Position numbers and translations under genes: made by a program
Notes under the pieces: generated by a model
The model's database searches: none
The model's input: only the letters and a program-made list of their open reading frames with translations
Told to the model about the DNA's origin: nothing
Origin: Pseudoalteromonas sp. MSK9-3
GTDB taxonomy: Bacteria > Pseudomonadota > Gammaproteobacteria > Enterobacterales > Alteromonadaceae
DNA: 64,000 nt
Direction of reading: 5' to 3'
Assembly: GCF_003590335.1 (NCBI RefSeq)
Contig: NZ_MIET01000046.1
Coordinates: 186,001-250,000, forward strand
In this document: positions 1-8,262 of the stretch, piece after piece
Layout of the letters: each line of letters begins with the position of its first letter
How positions within the stretch are numbered: the stretch's first letter is position 1

Positions 1-641
1 GCAATGATACTTGGCTCTGTAAGTCCCAAATAACGATTGCTGGTGATACGCTGTTTAGCATGCCCAATTGTTGCACCTTTCATTGGGCCTTTCATAGCCC
101 CTGGACCACAGCCCGTACATATATTCATGCCGCGCAAACCAAGCTGATAGCCAACTTCTTTAGTATACTTATACTCGGTTTCATTAATAGAATGTCCGCC
201 CCAACAAACAATGAGGTTAGGATCAGTATTCACTTGTAAGGCATCTGCGTTGCGCAGCATATCAAACACCATATGGGTGATTTCTCTAGGGACGTGTATT
301 TGCTCTTGATGCTTTTGGCAAATAAATAAAATGTCTCTTATTACTGAGAAAATATGCTCGTGAATACCTGTAATTATTTCTCCGTCTACGAAGGCTGTGT
401 CAGGTGGGTTATCAAGCTCTATTTTAATACCTCGCTCTCTTGCGATAAGCCTTATCGCAAAGTCTTGGTACTTGTTGTATATTTCAGAGCTGGAGTCGGT
501 ATGGCTACCGACGTTGAGTACTGCGAGCGCGCAGTTCCTAAAAAGGCGATAGCGCTCGCTATGTGAAGATTGTTGTAATAAGTCTACTTCAAGTTGAGAT
601 AACAGATTTAGCACACCCGTTGGGTTTAACTGTATTTGCAT
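1..641 (-). CDS. ppnN: Nucleotide 5'-monophosphate nucleosidase PpnN (YgdH/LOG-like), 5' part only
   Basis: Cytosolic enzyme that hydrolyses the N-glycosidic bond of purine and pyrimidine 5'-monophosphates; in E. coli its activity responds to (p)ppGpp (family knowledge). I translated this edge ORF by hand. It opens with MQIQLNPTGVLNLLSQLEVD, which matches the PpnN N-terminal domain, and continues with NPPDTAFVDG, IVCWGGHSINETEYKYT and ICTGCGPGAMKGPMKGA. The last two are the Rossmann nucleotide-binding segments of the LOG-like domain. The ATG at 641 follows an AAGGAG ribosome site at a normal distance. About 213 codons are present; the C-terminal half lies beyond the window start. Family assignment is firm. 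Confidence 0.9.
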   Translation of the reverse strand, partial: MQIQLNPTGVLNLLSQLEVDLLQQSSHSERYRLFRNCALAVLNVGSHTDSSSEIYNKYQDFAIRLIARERGIKIELDNPPDTAFVDGEIITGIHEHIFSVIRDILFICQKHQEQIHVPREITHMVFDMLRNADALQVNTDPNLIVCWGGHSINETEYKYTKEVGYQLGLRGMNICTGCGPGAMKGPMKGATIGHAKQRITSNRYLGLTEPSII

Positions 642-655
642 AGGCATTCTCCTTG

Positions 656-2197
656 TTATTCACGAAGACAAATACGGTCTCTTCCGCTGTTTTTTGCCTC
701 GTAAAGTGCGTCATCGGCTCTATCAAAAGCTGATAACGGTGTATCACCTTCTTTAAACTGTGTTGCGCCTAAAGATATGGTGATTTGTACTTGCTTCTCT
801 TTGAACTTAAACGGTATTGATTTTATTGTAGTACGTACTTTCTCTAGAGGTTGCTTTGCTTGGCCAAGCGGCATTCCTGGCATTAGCAACACAAACTCTT
901 CACCGCCATAGCGGGCAATGAAATCGGTTTTTCTGATTGATTTTTTTAAAGCTCGGGCAATAACTTGTAACGTTTTATCGCCAGCACTATGACCATACTG
1001 GTCGTTAATAGACTTAAAATGGTCAACATCAATGACCACTAATGTAACATCTGTCTTTTGTAAATCGAAAAGGTGAAACTCTTGATTAAATCGGTCGTCA
1101 AATGCGGCTCGGTTTGGCAGCTTGGTTAACCCGTCGAGTAGGCTTTTAAAGCGTTGCTCTGAGAGCCGCTTTTTATAATTTGTTACTTTGGATTCAAGAA
1201 CATTGATCCTCTCGTTAATCTTTTCAAAGCTAGCAAAAAGCGCCTCTTTATCGGCTCGTTCGAGTTTTTCTCGTTTAACTAAATCACTGCTTAAAATTTT
1301 AAGCTCGCCATCTACTAGTGCTTTTAGCTCTGTCATCGAGGTTGCTTTTTGCGTCTGCTCGTTCAGGCTTTTTATTTTTGTTTCTATTTGTTTATTCAAG
1401 CCATTGAGTTCGTCACTCATTGAGCGAGAGTTTTTAGTTGTATCAATAATAGAGGAATGTAGTTCTTCTAACGTTTGATTTAACGAAACCAAAAAACCTT
1501 GAGCAGATTGACGCTCTCTTGCAATACTTTTTGCAATTATCCTGACAATACCTAGTGCTGATTCTAGCAATACATCAACATTGTCATTGAGGCTTATATT
1601 ATTTTTGATTGCCTTAACTTCATTTGCGACATCTTCGTCGAAAATTAACTCGTTAGCCAAAGCGAGCAACTCAGCGGCAACTTCAGGGTTTTTGTCTGGC
1701 CCTGAGCTTGGTGTATCAGTTAATACCGTTGCCTTGCTTTGTAGTGCTTTATGGTAAATCGTAACAAGTTTGTCGAGTATGGGAATAAACTCATTGGTCG
1801 ATTGTACGTCAAGTTCATGATCTAACAGATGGCGAAGCATTCTTCGTCCATCTTCAGGCAAACCTTTTACGCGCTGTAGCTGTTTTCCTGAGTCAGTAAT
1901 GGATTGAAGTAACTGTCGATGGTTAGCTGAATTGACCGCTTCCTGCTGCTTCAACATGGTGGTCATATTGTCAATCAAGGGAGAGAACTCTTCAAAGTCC
2001 ATGCCTTTGTTTAACGCACTTCTGAATTTAGCAAGTTGGTTGTCTAGGGCGACGTCTTGACCTTTACAGCTAAGAGATAATTTGGCCGCAAATTGCGATA
2101 GCACGTCAACCTGATGCTTTCGTGCTGTTTCTAGGGCTTTGCGAACTTTTATTGCCTGCCCGAGTTTTTTTTCTAAATGCTCAGTATTATCAGTCAC
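656..2197 (-). CDS. Diguanylate cyclase with long N-terminal helical region (GGEEF)
   Basis: Predicted to make cyclic di-GMP from two GTP. The last 170 or so residues are a GGDEF domain with LDGLTKLPNRAAFDDRF at its start, DVDHFKSINDQYGHSAGD, and the active-site signature ARYGGEEF. An RxxD inhibitory site (RKTD) lies five residues before GGEEF, so product feedback inhibition is likely. The first 340 residues are charged and helical with no membrane segment or signal peptide, so this is a cytoplasmic protein with an unclassified coiled-coil sensory region. The start is a GTG with a poor ribosome site. The gene lies 14 nt upstream of ppnN on the same strand and may share a transcript with it. 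Function from the GGDEF domain is secure; the input signal is unknown. Confidence 0.9.
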   Translation of the reverse strand: MTDNTEHLEKKLGQAIKVRKALETARKHQVDVLSQFAAKLSLSCKGQDVALDNQLAKFRSALNKGMDFEEFSPLIDNMTTMLKQQEAVNSANHRQLLQSITDSGKQLQRVKGLPEDGRRMLRHLLDHELDVQSTNEFIPILDKLVTIYHKALQSKATVLTDTPSSGPDKNPEVAAELLALANELIFDEDVANEVKAIKNNISLNDNVDVLLESALGIVRIIAKSIARERQSAQGFLVSLNQTLEELHSSIIDTTKNSRSMSDELNGLNKQIETKIKSLNEQTQKATSMTELKALVDGELKILSSDLVKREKLERADKEALFASFEKINERINVLESKVTNYKKRLSEQRFKSLLDGLTKLPNRAAFDDRFNQEFHLFDLQKTDVTLVVIDVDHFKSINDQYGHSAGDKTLQVIARALKKSIRKTDFIARYGGEEFVLLMPGMPLGQAKQPLEKVRTTIKSIPFKFKEKQVQITISLGATQFKEGDTPLSAFDRADDALYEAKNSGRDRICLRE

Positions 2198-2381
2198 AAA
2201 TATAGACCATTTCCATTGTAGAGGTTCTCACTCACAAGTTTACAACAAATATCTGATTAATGTAGATGATTTTGTGTTTTGCTGGCATTTCTTCAAACAA
2301 AAATGTGGATTCACCGCGTTTTATAAATAAAAAGATAATAGATTTGATAGGGTCGAAGAAAACATTGTTATTTAGAAAGTT

Positions 2382-4166
2382 ATGATAAATAAACCAACCC
2401 TTATTGCCTTGGCGTGTATGCCGTTCCTCTCGTTTGCAGAAGTCGCATACCAACTCAAAATAGACCAAGGCACCCATCATTTAGGTGATGTTTCAATTAC
2501 GTTCCCTAAATCTGCGCAATCCCACTTAGATATACAACTACCAGATTGGCGTACGGGTCGTTATGAAATATTGAATTTAGCGAATGGTGTTCGACTATTT
2601 AATGCAGAAGATCAAAATGGCAAAGCGTTAGAGTGGAAAAAAGTAGATAAAAATACTTGGCGTGTTCATTTTGATGAGCCCACAGAAGTAAATATTGATT
2701 ATCAGGTTTACGCAAATGAGCTAGGGCTCAGAGCAAGGCATATTGATGACAGTCATGCATTCATTGATGCATCGGGCTTTTTTATGTTCAGTGATTCTTT
2801 TCGACAAGAGCCGGTGAGTGTTGAATTAAATGTTCCTGACACTTGGCGATCTGTATCGGGTATGGCGTTTGGGGATAATAAACACAGTTTTGTCGCCAAG
2901 AATTATGATGTTTTGCTAGATTCACCAATAGAAACCGGTATTAATGAATTACATAAGTTTGAAGTTGACGGCCGACAGTACGAATTAGTGATATGGGGAG
3001 AAGGCAATTACGATGTTGCGTTGATGCTGAGAGATTTAAAAAAGCTGGTTAAAACGGGTACCTTAATTTGGGATGATTACCCATATCAGCGTTACGTCTT
3101 TATGGTACATGCAACGAGTGGCGCACGCGGTGCTACCGAACACTTAAACTCGACAATAATTCAACGCCATAGAGATTCGTTTGCTAAAAGAGATGACTAC
3201 GTTGCGTTTATCTCCACGGCTGCTCACGAGTTTATTCATACATGGAATGTGAAAAACTATCGGCCAGCGGGCTTAGTGCCTTACGACTATACGGGTATTA
3301 ACTATAGCGATTTACTGTGGTTGGCTGAAGGGTCAACAAGTTATTTGGAAGATTATTTATTACTTAGTGCAGGTATCACCACCAACCAAGAGTACTTTAA
3401 AGGACTCACTCGTACCATTAATCGCCATTTAAACACTCCAGGTCGAGAAATTCAGTCTGCTGCCCAAACAAGTTTCGATAAATGGATCAACCAAGGGGGC
3501 GATCACGGCAAAAATTATAGTACCAACATTTACTCTGAAGGCGCGCTTGTTTCTATGGCGCTTGATATTGATTTATTGGTCAAAAGTGATGGAAAAGTCA
3601 GCTATAAGGACGTACACCGCGAGCTGTATAAACAGCATAAACTACCAAATTCATTTACCAGTGCTGATGTAAAAGCAATTTTAAAGCAATTAAGTGGAAG
3701 AGATTACACTCAGTGGTGGGCGAAACATGTTGATGGGCCATTAAATCTAGACTTTGATGCATTATTGGCGCAGGTCGGTTTAGAGCATGCACGTCCTTCA
3801 TCTGTAAAACCCATTGCGTCAATGGATGCCATAGCAAAAAATAGTGGCGAAGTATTAATACTTAATCATGTAGCAAGAGAGGGAGCCGCTTGGGCCGCAG
3901 GCCTTACTCCTGGTGATAAGATTGTCGCGGTGAACAAGCATCATGTTCGAAAGTCACTTAATGCAACATTACAAGGTTTTTCTGCTGGTGATAAAGTCAC
4001 GGTTGATTTTATCAGGCGCGACAAATTGATGAGTACAACATTAATCCTGTCACGTGGTTATAGTAAGCCTAAGTTAGTAAGGGCGATACTAAAACCATCA
4101 ATTAGACAAGCTAAGCTGTATAAAGCTTGGATGGGGGTCGAACACCCATCTCACCCTATTAAATAA
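2382..4166 (+). CDS. M61 family metallopeptidase (glycyl aminopeptidase-like) with C-terminal PDZ domain
   Basis: Secreted zinc peptidase of family M61. A short signal peptide (MINKPTLIALACMPFLSFAE) is followed by an N-terminal beta-domain. The catalytic region around residues 280-320 has the zinc motif HEFIHTWNVKNYRP (HExxH), and the third ligand Glu sits in LLWLAEGSTSYLEDY. A PDZ domain occupies roughly residues 490-560 (GAAWAAGLTPGDKIVAVN). Length (594 aa) fits the family. It is divergent from the diguanylate cyclase at 656-2197, with about 180 nt between them for both promoters. Substrate specificity cannot be read from sequence; M61 members prefer N-terminal Gly or Ala (family knowledge). 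Confidence 0.9.
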   Translation: MINKPTLIALACMPFLSFAEVAYQLKIDQGTHHLGDVSITFPKSAQSHLDIQLPDWRTGRYEILNLANGVRLFNAEDQNGKALEWKKVDKNTWRVHFDEPTEVNIDYQVYANELGLRARHIDDSHAFIDASGFFMFSDSFRQEPVSVELNVPDTWRSVSGMAFGDNKHSFVAKNYDVLLDSPIETGINELHKFEVDGRQYELVIWGEGNYDVALMLRDLKKLVKTGTLIWDDYPYQRYVFMVHATSGARGATEHLNSTIIQRHRDSFAKRDDYVAFISTAAHEFIHTWNVKNYRPAGLVPYDYTGINYSDLLWLAEGSTSYLEDYLLLSAGITTNQEYFKGLTRTINRHLNTPGREIQSAAQTSFDKWINQGGDHGKNYSTNIYSEGALVSMALDIDLLVKSDGKVSYKDVHRELYKQHKLPNSFTSADVKAILKQLSGRDYTQWWAKHVDGPLNLDFDALLAQVGLEHARPSSVKPIASMDAIAKNSGEVLILNHVAREGAAWAAGLTPGDKIVAVNKHHVRKSLNATLQGFSAGDKVTVDFIRRDKLMSTTLILSRGYSKPKLVRAILKPSIRQAKLYKAWMGVEHPSHPIK

Positions 4167-4188
4167 CGAGCTATCTCAGCTGAACATA

Positions 4189-4225
4189 TTCACTCCAGTT
4201 ATTATGTCATAGTAGCTGGAGTGAA
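4189..4225. repeat. Inverted repeat between convergent genes
   Basis: TTCACTCCAG at 4189-4198 is the exact reverse complement of CTGGAGTGAA at 4216-4225, with 17 nt between. It lies in the short gap between the convergent M61 peptidase and glycosyltransferase genes. There is no clear U-tract on either strand, so it may be a weak bidirectional terminator or an mRNA 3' stabilising hairpin. Confidence 0.5.
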
Positions 4226-4241
4226 CGTAGAGCGGTGTGTA

Positions 4242-5015
4242 TTAGTTATTGAGCTTAGCTTTGAGCGCCTCGATGGCTTTGCACGTTGCCGTGTGGTTAA
4301 GTCGCTTTTCTTGAAACTGATGCCATTTTCTTTTCCAAAAATGCTTTTTAACTGGCGCACCACTGGATGCTTTGGCAATGTCGCTCTCAAACTCACCCGC
4401 TTGTTCAATGTAATAGGGCATCATTGAATAAACGGGGACGTTGGTTTCCCAAATATGCTGTATATCAGTGTCAACCGGCCGTGCAAACTTGTCGGTCGCC
4501 TTTAGGAGCTGCCTAGCGCCCTCTAAACTAATAGCTTGAGCACAGCAGCCTGTCATCGCCTTTTTATGGATCACTAGGTCGAAGTGGCTATTTAACTTAG
4601 ACTTATACAAAATTGGTTTTTCTCTATTTTCATAAGCGGCAAGTTTAATGAGTTGCCAATCAAAGTTAAGATCAGCTATTGAGTCGAATACATCTTGTAA
4701 AGGGCCAACAATTTTAAAATCGTCCTCAATGATAATGGCATAATCAAGTTGGCGATCAACAATGGCTTGCCATGCTTTTCTGTGGCTTAAGTAGCAACCG
4801 ATTTCGCCTTGACTAAGTGCACGATGATACTTTTTTAGATTCAAGGTGTGACTGTAATGACGGGCAAGCTCCTCTTGAGTTAAAGACTTTCCATACACGC
4901 CAGATAGTCGTTCAAACCGAATATTTTGGCTATTTAACCTATCGGTACACGCTTTTAAACGTTGTGTGCTTTGATCTAAGTTGATCAAAAATATGGCAGG
5001 AACGTTATCGCGCAT
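4242..5015 (-). CDS. Glycosyltransferase family 25 (LPS-type)
   Basis: Predicted sugar transferase acting on lipopolysaccharide or another surface glycan. The N-terminus VPAIFLINLDQSTQRL is the GT25 opening. QGEIGCYLSHRKAWQAIVD followed by YAIIIEDDFKI carries the family's conserved segment and the acidic EDD metal-nucleotide motif. A second conserved stretch (PVDTDIQHIWETNVPVYSM) lies near residue 190. Length (257 aa) is normal. Its ATG shares one base with the TAA stop of the lipoprotein gene upstream (TAATG), so the two are translationally coupled. Donor and acceptor sugars are unknown. Confidence 0.87.
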   Translation of the reverse strand: MRDNVPAIFLINLDQSTQRLKACTDRLNSQNIRFERLSGVYGKSLTQEELARHYSHTLNLKKYHRALSQGEIGCYLSHRKAWQAIVDRQLDYAIIIEDDFKIVGPLQDVFDSIADLNFDWQLIKLAAYENREKPILYKSKLNSHFDLVIHKKAMTGCCAQAISLEGARQLLKATDKFARPVDTDIQHIWETNVPVYSMMPYYIEQAGEFESDIAKASSGAPVKKHFWKRKWHQFQEKRLNHTATCKAIEALKAKLNN

Positions 5016-5500
5016 TACTGTGATATCTCTAATTTAATTTGCCAAGGTTGTTTTTTATCAAAAGTTTCGTGTTTGGATAGGCTGAGGGTGGGTGATTGCG
5101 CCGCTTTTGAAAATTGTAGCGTGTTTTTCTTTTGGACTGCTTTCCACTCAGTACTTAAACATGATTCAATCAGGCGTTTTGAGGTATCAAATACTTGTGA
5201 GGCAGTGTTATCGCTAGAAAAATTCTGTTCACAATGATAGCCAGTAGATCCTGTACTGTAGTTACTTATCTGACATTGCTCACCGACTAAATGTGCTTTT
5301 GCTTGCCATGATGTTAAAAATGGGGTTGAAACTTTAGCACCTTTTAACGGTTCAAACCCCGATGGGGCACTATTAATAAGTGCTTCTACCTTTTGACATA
5401 TATTCATGGTATCGACTTGAGCTTGCTTTGAAGGTGATAATGTATTGCAGCCCGTTAAGCCAATAATAAGGGAAAAGGCGCTAAGAAGAGGTTTTACCAT
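5015..5500 (-). CDS. Small putative lipoprotein, unknown function
   Basis: A 161-residue protein with a lipoprotein signal: MVKPLLSAFSLIIGLTGCN, with LTGC as lipobox. The mature part is hydrophilic with four more cysteines in the middle third (NICQKVEAL, GEQCQISN, YHCEQNF, ESCLSTEW), which could form periplasmic disulfides. I do not recognise the family. I chose the ATG at 5500 because it has AAGGAT upstream and gives a proper signal peptide; an in-frame ATG at 5536 would add 12 residues and bury the signal peptide. It lies 62 nt after hisIE and is coupled to the glycosyltransferase, so it may be carried on the his transcript. Confidence 0.7.
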   Translation of the reverse strand: MVKPLLSAFSLIIGLTGCNTLSPSKQAQVDTMNICQKVEALINSAPSGFEPLKGAKVSTPFLTSWQAKAHLVGEQCQISNYSTGSTGYHCEQNFSSDNTASQVFDTSKRLIESCLSTEWKAVQKKNTLQFSKAAQSPTLSLSKHETFDKKQPWQIKLEISQ

Positions 5501-5544
5501 GGTGAGATCCTTAACTATTTTTAGCAAGCATACCATGGTAAAAC
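5491..5544 (-). repeat. 13-bp perfect inverted repeat covering the lipoprotein start codon
   Basis: GTTTTACCATGGT at 5491-5503 and its exact reverse complement ACCATGGTAAAAC at 5532-5544 are 28 nt apart. In the minus-strand mRNA the 3' arm contains the ATG of the lipoprotein gene (5500), and the ribosome site lies in the loop. The 5' arm contains a second in-frame ATG. The hairpin could therefore control translation of the lipoprotein and the coupled glycosyltransferase after the his operon. Confidence 0.65.
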
Positions 5545-5562
5545 GGAAAGACCAGACTCGTG

Positions 5563-6174
5563 TTATTTATGTCTGTTTTGCAAGCAGTTTATAACGCTTG
5601 ATAAATTAGTTTCACTGCGCTGTAACAAGACCAATAAATGATAGAGCAAATCAGCAGACTCATTTTCTAATTCGTTTATGTCGGCTTTCATCGCAGCAAG
5701 GGCAACTTCAACGCCTTCTTCTCCCACTTTTTGACAGCTACGACTAATGTCTTTGGCAAACAAAGATGCCGTGTAACTCGACTCAGGGTTATCATTTTTA
5801 CGAGATACAATGACTTCTTCTAGCTCTGCTAAAAATCCGATTGCGGGTTTGGCGTCTCCAAAGCAACTTTGGGTACCCAAGTGGCAGGTGGGCCCCTCAG
5901 GTAATGCAAACAATAAGATTGAATCTTGATCGCAATCGGTATGAGCGCTGACTAAATTGAGTACATTTTTAGACGCTTCTCCTTTGGTCCACAGGCGCTG
6001 TTTTGAGCGAGAATAAAAAGTCACCAGTTTCTTTTCTAATGTCATTTTGATTGCATCACTGTTCATAAACCCTTGCATGAGGATCACGCCTGATGTGGCA
6101 TGTTGCACAATGGCTGGCAGTAACTCTGCTTTATCAAAGTCTAATTGTGTTAGGTTTGCGGGGGTTAATTGCAT
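5563..6174 (-). CDS. hisI: Bifunctional phosphoribosyl-AMP cyclohydrolase / phosphoribosyl-ATP pyrophosphatase HisIE
   Basis: Second and third steps of histidine synthesis: PR-ATP to PR-AMP (HisE domain), then opening of the adenine ring to ProFAR (HisI domain). The N-terminal HisI domain has SRSKQRLWTKGEASKNVLN and the metal-binding segment SAHTDCDQDSILL...GPTCHLGTQSCF with the expected Asp and Cys residues. The C-terminal HisE domain has KVGEEGVEVALAAM and NESADLLYHLLVLLQ. The fusion (203 aa) is the usual gammaproteobacterial form. It is the last gene of the his operon; its start overlaps hisF by 10 nt. Confidence 0.95.
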   Translation of the reverse strand: MQLTPANLTQLDFDKAELLPAIVQHATSGVILMQGFMNSDAIKMTLEKKLVTFYSRSKQRLWTKGEASKNVLNLVSAHTDCDQDSILLFALPEGPTCHLGTQSCFGDAKPAIGFLAELEEVIVSRKNDNPESSYTASLFAKDISRSCQKVGEEGVEVALAAMKADINELENESADLLYHLLVLLQRSETNLSSVINCLQNRHK

Positions 6175-6944
6175 AGTCTACTCGCTATATTTTGAGATGC
6201 TAAAAACTGCTTAAGCTCGTTAATATTTATAATGTTTTTATGAAATACGCTGGCGGCTAATGCGCCATCGACCTGGCTATGTGTAAATACATCAGCGAAG
6301 TCTTGCATTGTACCTGCACCACCGGAAGCAATCAGTGGCACATCACAAATGGCTCTGATCTCACTTAATTGCTTATTATCGTAGCCTTTTCTTACACCGT
6401 CTTGATTCATACAGTTTAAAACGATTTCACCTGCGCCTAACTCTTGTACTGTTCTAACCCAATCTTGGGTTTTATAGCGCGTTTGACTCGAAGCATTAGG
6501 GTCGCCAGTAAGTTGATACACTAAGTATTGGTCTGTCTTTTCATCGTAAAAACTATCTATGCCTACAACAACACATTGCTTGCCGAATTCATCGTGCAAT
6601 TCTTTTATCAGTGCAGGTCGTGCTATTGCTGGGCTATTGATACTGATCTTATCAGCACCTTGTTCAAGTACCTTTGCTGCGTCGGCTACCGATTTTATGC
6701 CGCCGGCAACACAAAAAGGAATATCAATATGGCGAGCGATCGTTTGCACCCAATTAACATCTAATAAACGCTTCTCTACGCTGGCACTTATCTCATAAAA
6801 TACTAACTCATCAGCACCTGCATCACTGTAGAGCTTTGCCAACTCTAAAATGTCGCCAACAACTTCATGGCCTTTAAACTTAACGCCTTTTACGACTTGT
6901 CCATTTTTAACGTCTAAGCAAGGTATTATTCGCTTTGATAACAT
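6165..6944 (-). CDS. hisF: Imidazole glycerol phosphate synthase, cyclase subunit HisF
   Basis: Forms imidazole glycerol phosphate and AICAR from PRFAR, using ammonia delivered by HisH. It is a half-barrel-duplicated TIM barrel. Visible signatures are IIPCLDVKNGQVVKG (catalytic Asp of the first beta strand), CVAGGIKSVADAA (phosphate site), VVGIDSFYDE (second catalytic Asp) and PLIASGGAGTMQDF (second phosphate site). Length (259 aa) is normal. The gene overlaps hisA upstream by 19 nt and hisIE downstream by 10 nt, which suggests translational coupling in the operon. Confidence 0.96.
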   Translation of the reverse strand: MLSKRIIPCLDVKNGQVVKGVKFKGHEVVGDILELAKLYSDAGADELVFYEISASVEKRLLDVNWVQTIARHIDIPFCVAGGIKSVADAAKVLEQGADKISINSPAIARPALIKELHDEFGKQCVVVGIDSFYDEKTDQYLVYQLTGDPNASSQTRYKTQDWVRTVQELGAGEIVLNCMNQDGVRKGYDNKQLSEIRAICDVPLIASGGAGTMQDFADVFTHSQVDGALAASVFHKNIININELKQFLASQNIASRLCN

Positions 6945-7660
6945 GCGAGTGCCTCCTCAACTGTAAATGCACCATCTAGCAGTGATTTTCCAAGAATAAT
7001 GCCGCCTACCCCTATCTCAACGAGTCGATTTATATCTGCTAACGAACTCACTCCGCCAGATGCTTGTACTTGTATGTTCTTATTGTGTGCACAAAGTTGT
7101 TCGTATAACGCAAAAGAAGGGCCTGTCATGGTACCATCCTTACTGATGTCCGTGCATAAAAAGTCAGTTATGCCAAGTTCAGCATAAAAGTCGACGAGCT
7201 CAAACAATTCAACTTTTGCGTCAGACAACCAACCATGTGTCGCTGGTGCCCACCCTGTGTCGGTTTTGTTTACATCTAGGGCTATTACGAAACGTTCAGC
7301 GCCAAATTCTTTAATCCAACTCGACACCTGACTTTGTTGGTCGACCGCCATTGAGCCGATCACAACTTGTGAAGCACCCGCGTCAAGCCATTGTTTAACA
7401 TCTTCGTAGCTTCGGATCCCACCGCCAACTTGATAAGGAACCGATAATTGGCTGGTGGCGGCTTGAATTTGTTGCCATTGCTTTTTAGCAGGATCCCGAG
7501 CACCTTCCAAGTCAACTAAGTGAAGCTTAGTTGCGCCACTAGTCTGATAAGACAGTAGCCGTTCATCGAGTTGGAACGGGTAAAACTGAGCGGTATCGTA
7601 TTTGCCTTGATACAGCCTAACAATCTGATTTTGGAGTACATCTAATGCAGGTATGATCAT
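6926..7660 (-). CDS. hisA: Phosphoribosylformimino-AICAR-phosphate isomerase HisA
   Basis: Isomerises ProFAR to PRFAR, fourth step of histidine synthesis. It is a TIM barrel with MIIPALDVLQNQIVRLYQGKY (catalytic Asp), YQVGGGIRSYEDV (phosphate loop), CTDISKDGTMTGP (second catalytic Asp) and VQASGGVSSLADI (second phosphate loop). I placed the start at the ATG at 7660: an AAAGGA ribosome site lies 7 nt before it and the protein then begins as family members do. A longer reading from 7684 would overlap hisH. Length is 244 aa. It sits between hisH (11 nt gap) and hisF (overlap). Confidence 0.95.
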   Translation of the reverse strand: MIIPALDVLQNQIVRLYQGKYDTAQFYPFQLDERLLSYQTSGATKLHLVDLEGARDPAKKQWQQIQAATSQLSVPYQVGGGIRSYEDVKQWLDAGASQVVIGSMAVDQQSQVSSWIKEFGAERFVIALDVNKTDTGWAPATHGWLSDAKVELFELVDFYAELGITDFLCTDISKDGTMTGPSFALYEQLCAHNKNIQVQASGGVSSLADINRLVEIGVGGIILGKSLLDGAFTVEEALACYQSE

Positions 7661-7671
7661 AATAAGGTCCT

Positions 7672-8262
7672 TTACAGTGTCCAATTAACAAAGTTTTGTA
7701 GCAAGGTTGCGCCAACTTTGGCACTTCGCTCAGGGTGAAACTGCATTCCCGCATAATTGTCTTTAGCAACAATAGCTGAAAAGCACTGTCCATATTCGCC
7801 TTGCGCCAAGGTACAGTCGTTTACCGAGTGCGCAAAACTGTGCACAAAGTAAACTTGATCATTGCGACTGATATTGGCAGTCAATGGGTGCTCTGCACAG
7901 TGTGTTAAGTTATTCCAACCCATATGGGGGGCGGTTAACCCTTTTACGTCTAATGCAGAAACATCCCCCGGTATTTTGCCAAGACAGGTTATATTTCCTT
8001 CTTCAGTGCTGTTACATAGAAGCTGCATACCTAAACAGATCCCCATCAGTGGCTTTTGATAGTCGTTAATTGCGGTATCCCAGCCTAAGGTTGTTAGGCG
8101 TTCCATAGCGACTTTAGCATGTCCGACACCCGGAAGAATGGCGCGGTCAAAATGCGCCAATTTAGCAGGATCTGTTATCACCTCTGGCGTAACGCCAAGG
8201 CGTTCAAATGCGAATCTCACAGAGTTGATGTTGGCACAACCGGTATTAATAATGGCTATCAT
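7672..8262 (-). CDS. hisH: Imidazole glycerol phosphate synthase, glutamine amidotransferase subunit HisH
   Basis: Hydrolyses glutamine and channels ammonia to HisF. It is a class I amidotransferase with the nucleophile Cys in MGICLGMQLL, the oxyanion region GVGHAKVAM, and the His/Glu pair in GMQFHPERSA. The start is the ATG at 8262: it overlaps the hisB stop as ATGA and has AAGGGGTG upstream. The GTG at 8268 is less likely. Length is 196 aa, as usual. Confidence 0.95.
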   Translation of the reverse strand: MIAIINTGCANINSVRFAFERLGVTPEVITDPAKLAHFDRAILPGVGHAKVAMERLTTLGWDTAINDYQKPLMGICLGMQLLCNSTEEGNITCLGKIPGDVSALDVKGLTAPHMGWNNLTHCAEHPLTANISRNDQVYFVHSFAHSVNDCTLAQGEYGQCFSAIVAKDNYAGMQFHPERSAKVGATLLQNFVNWTL

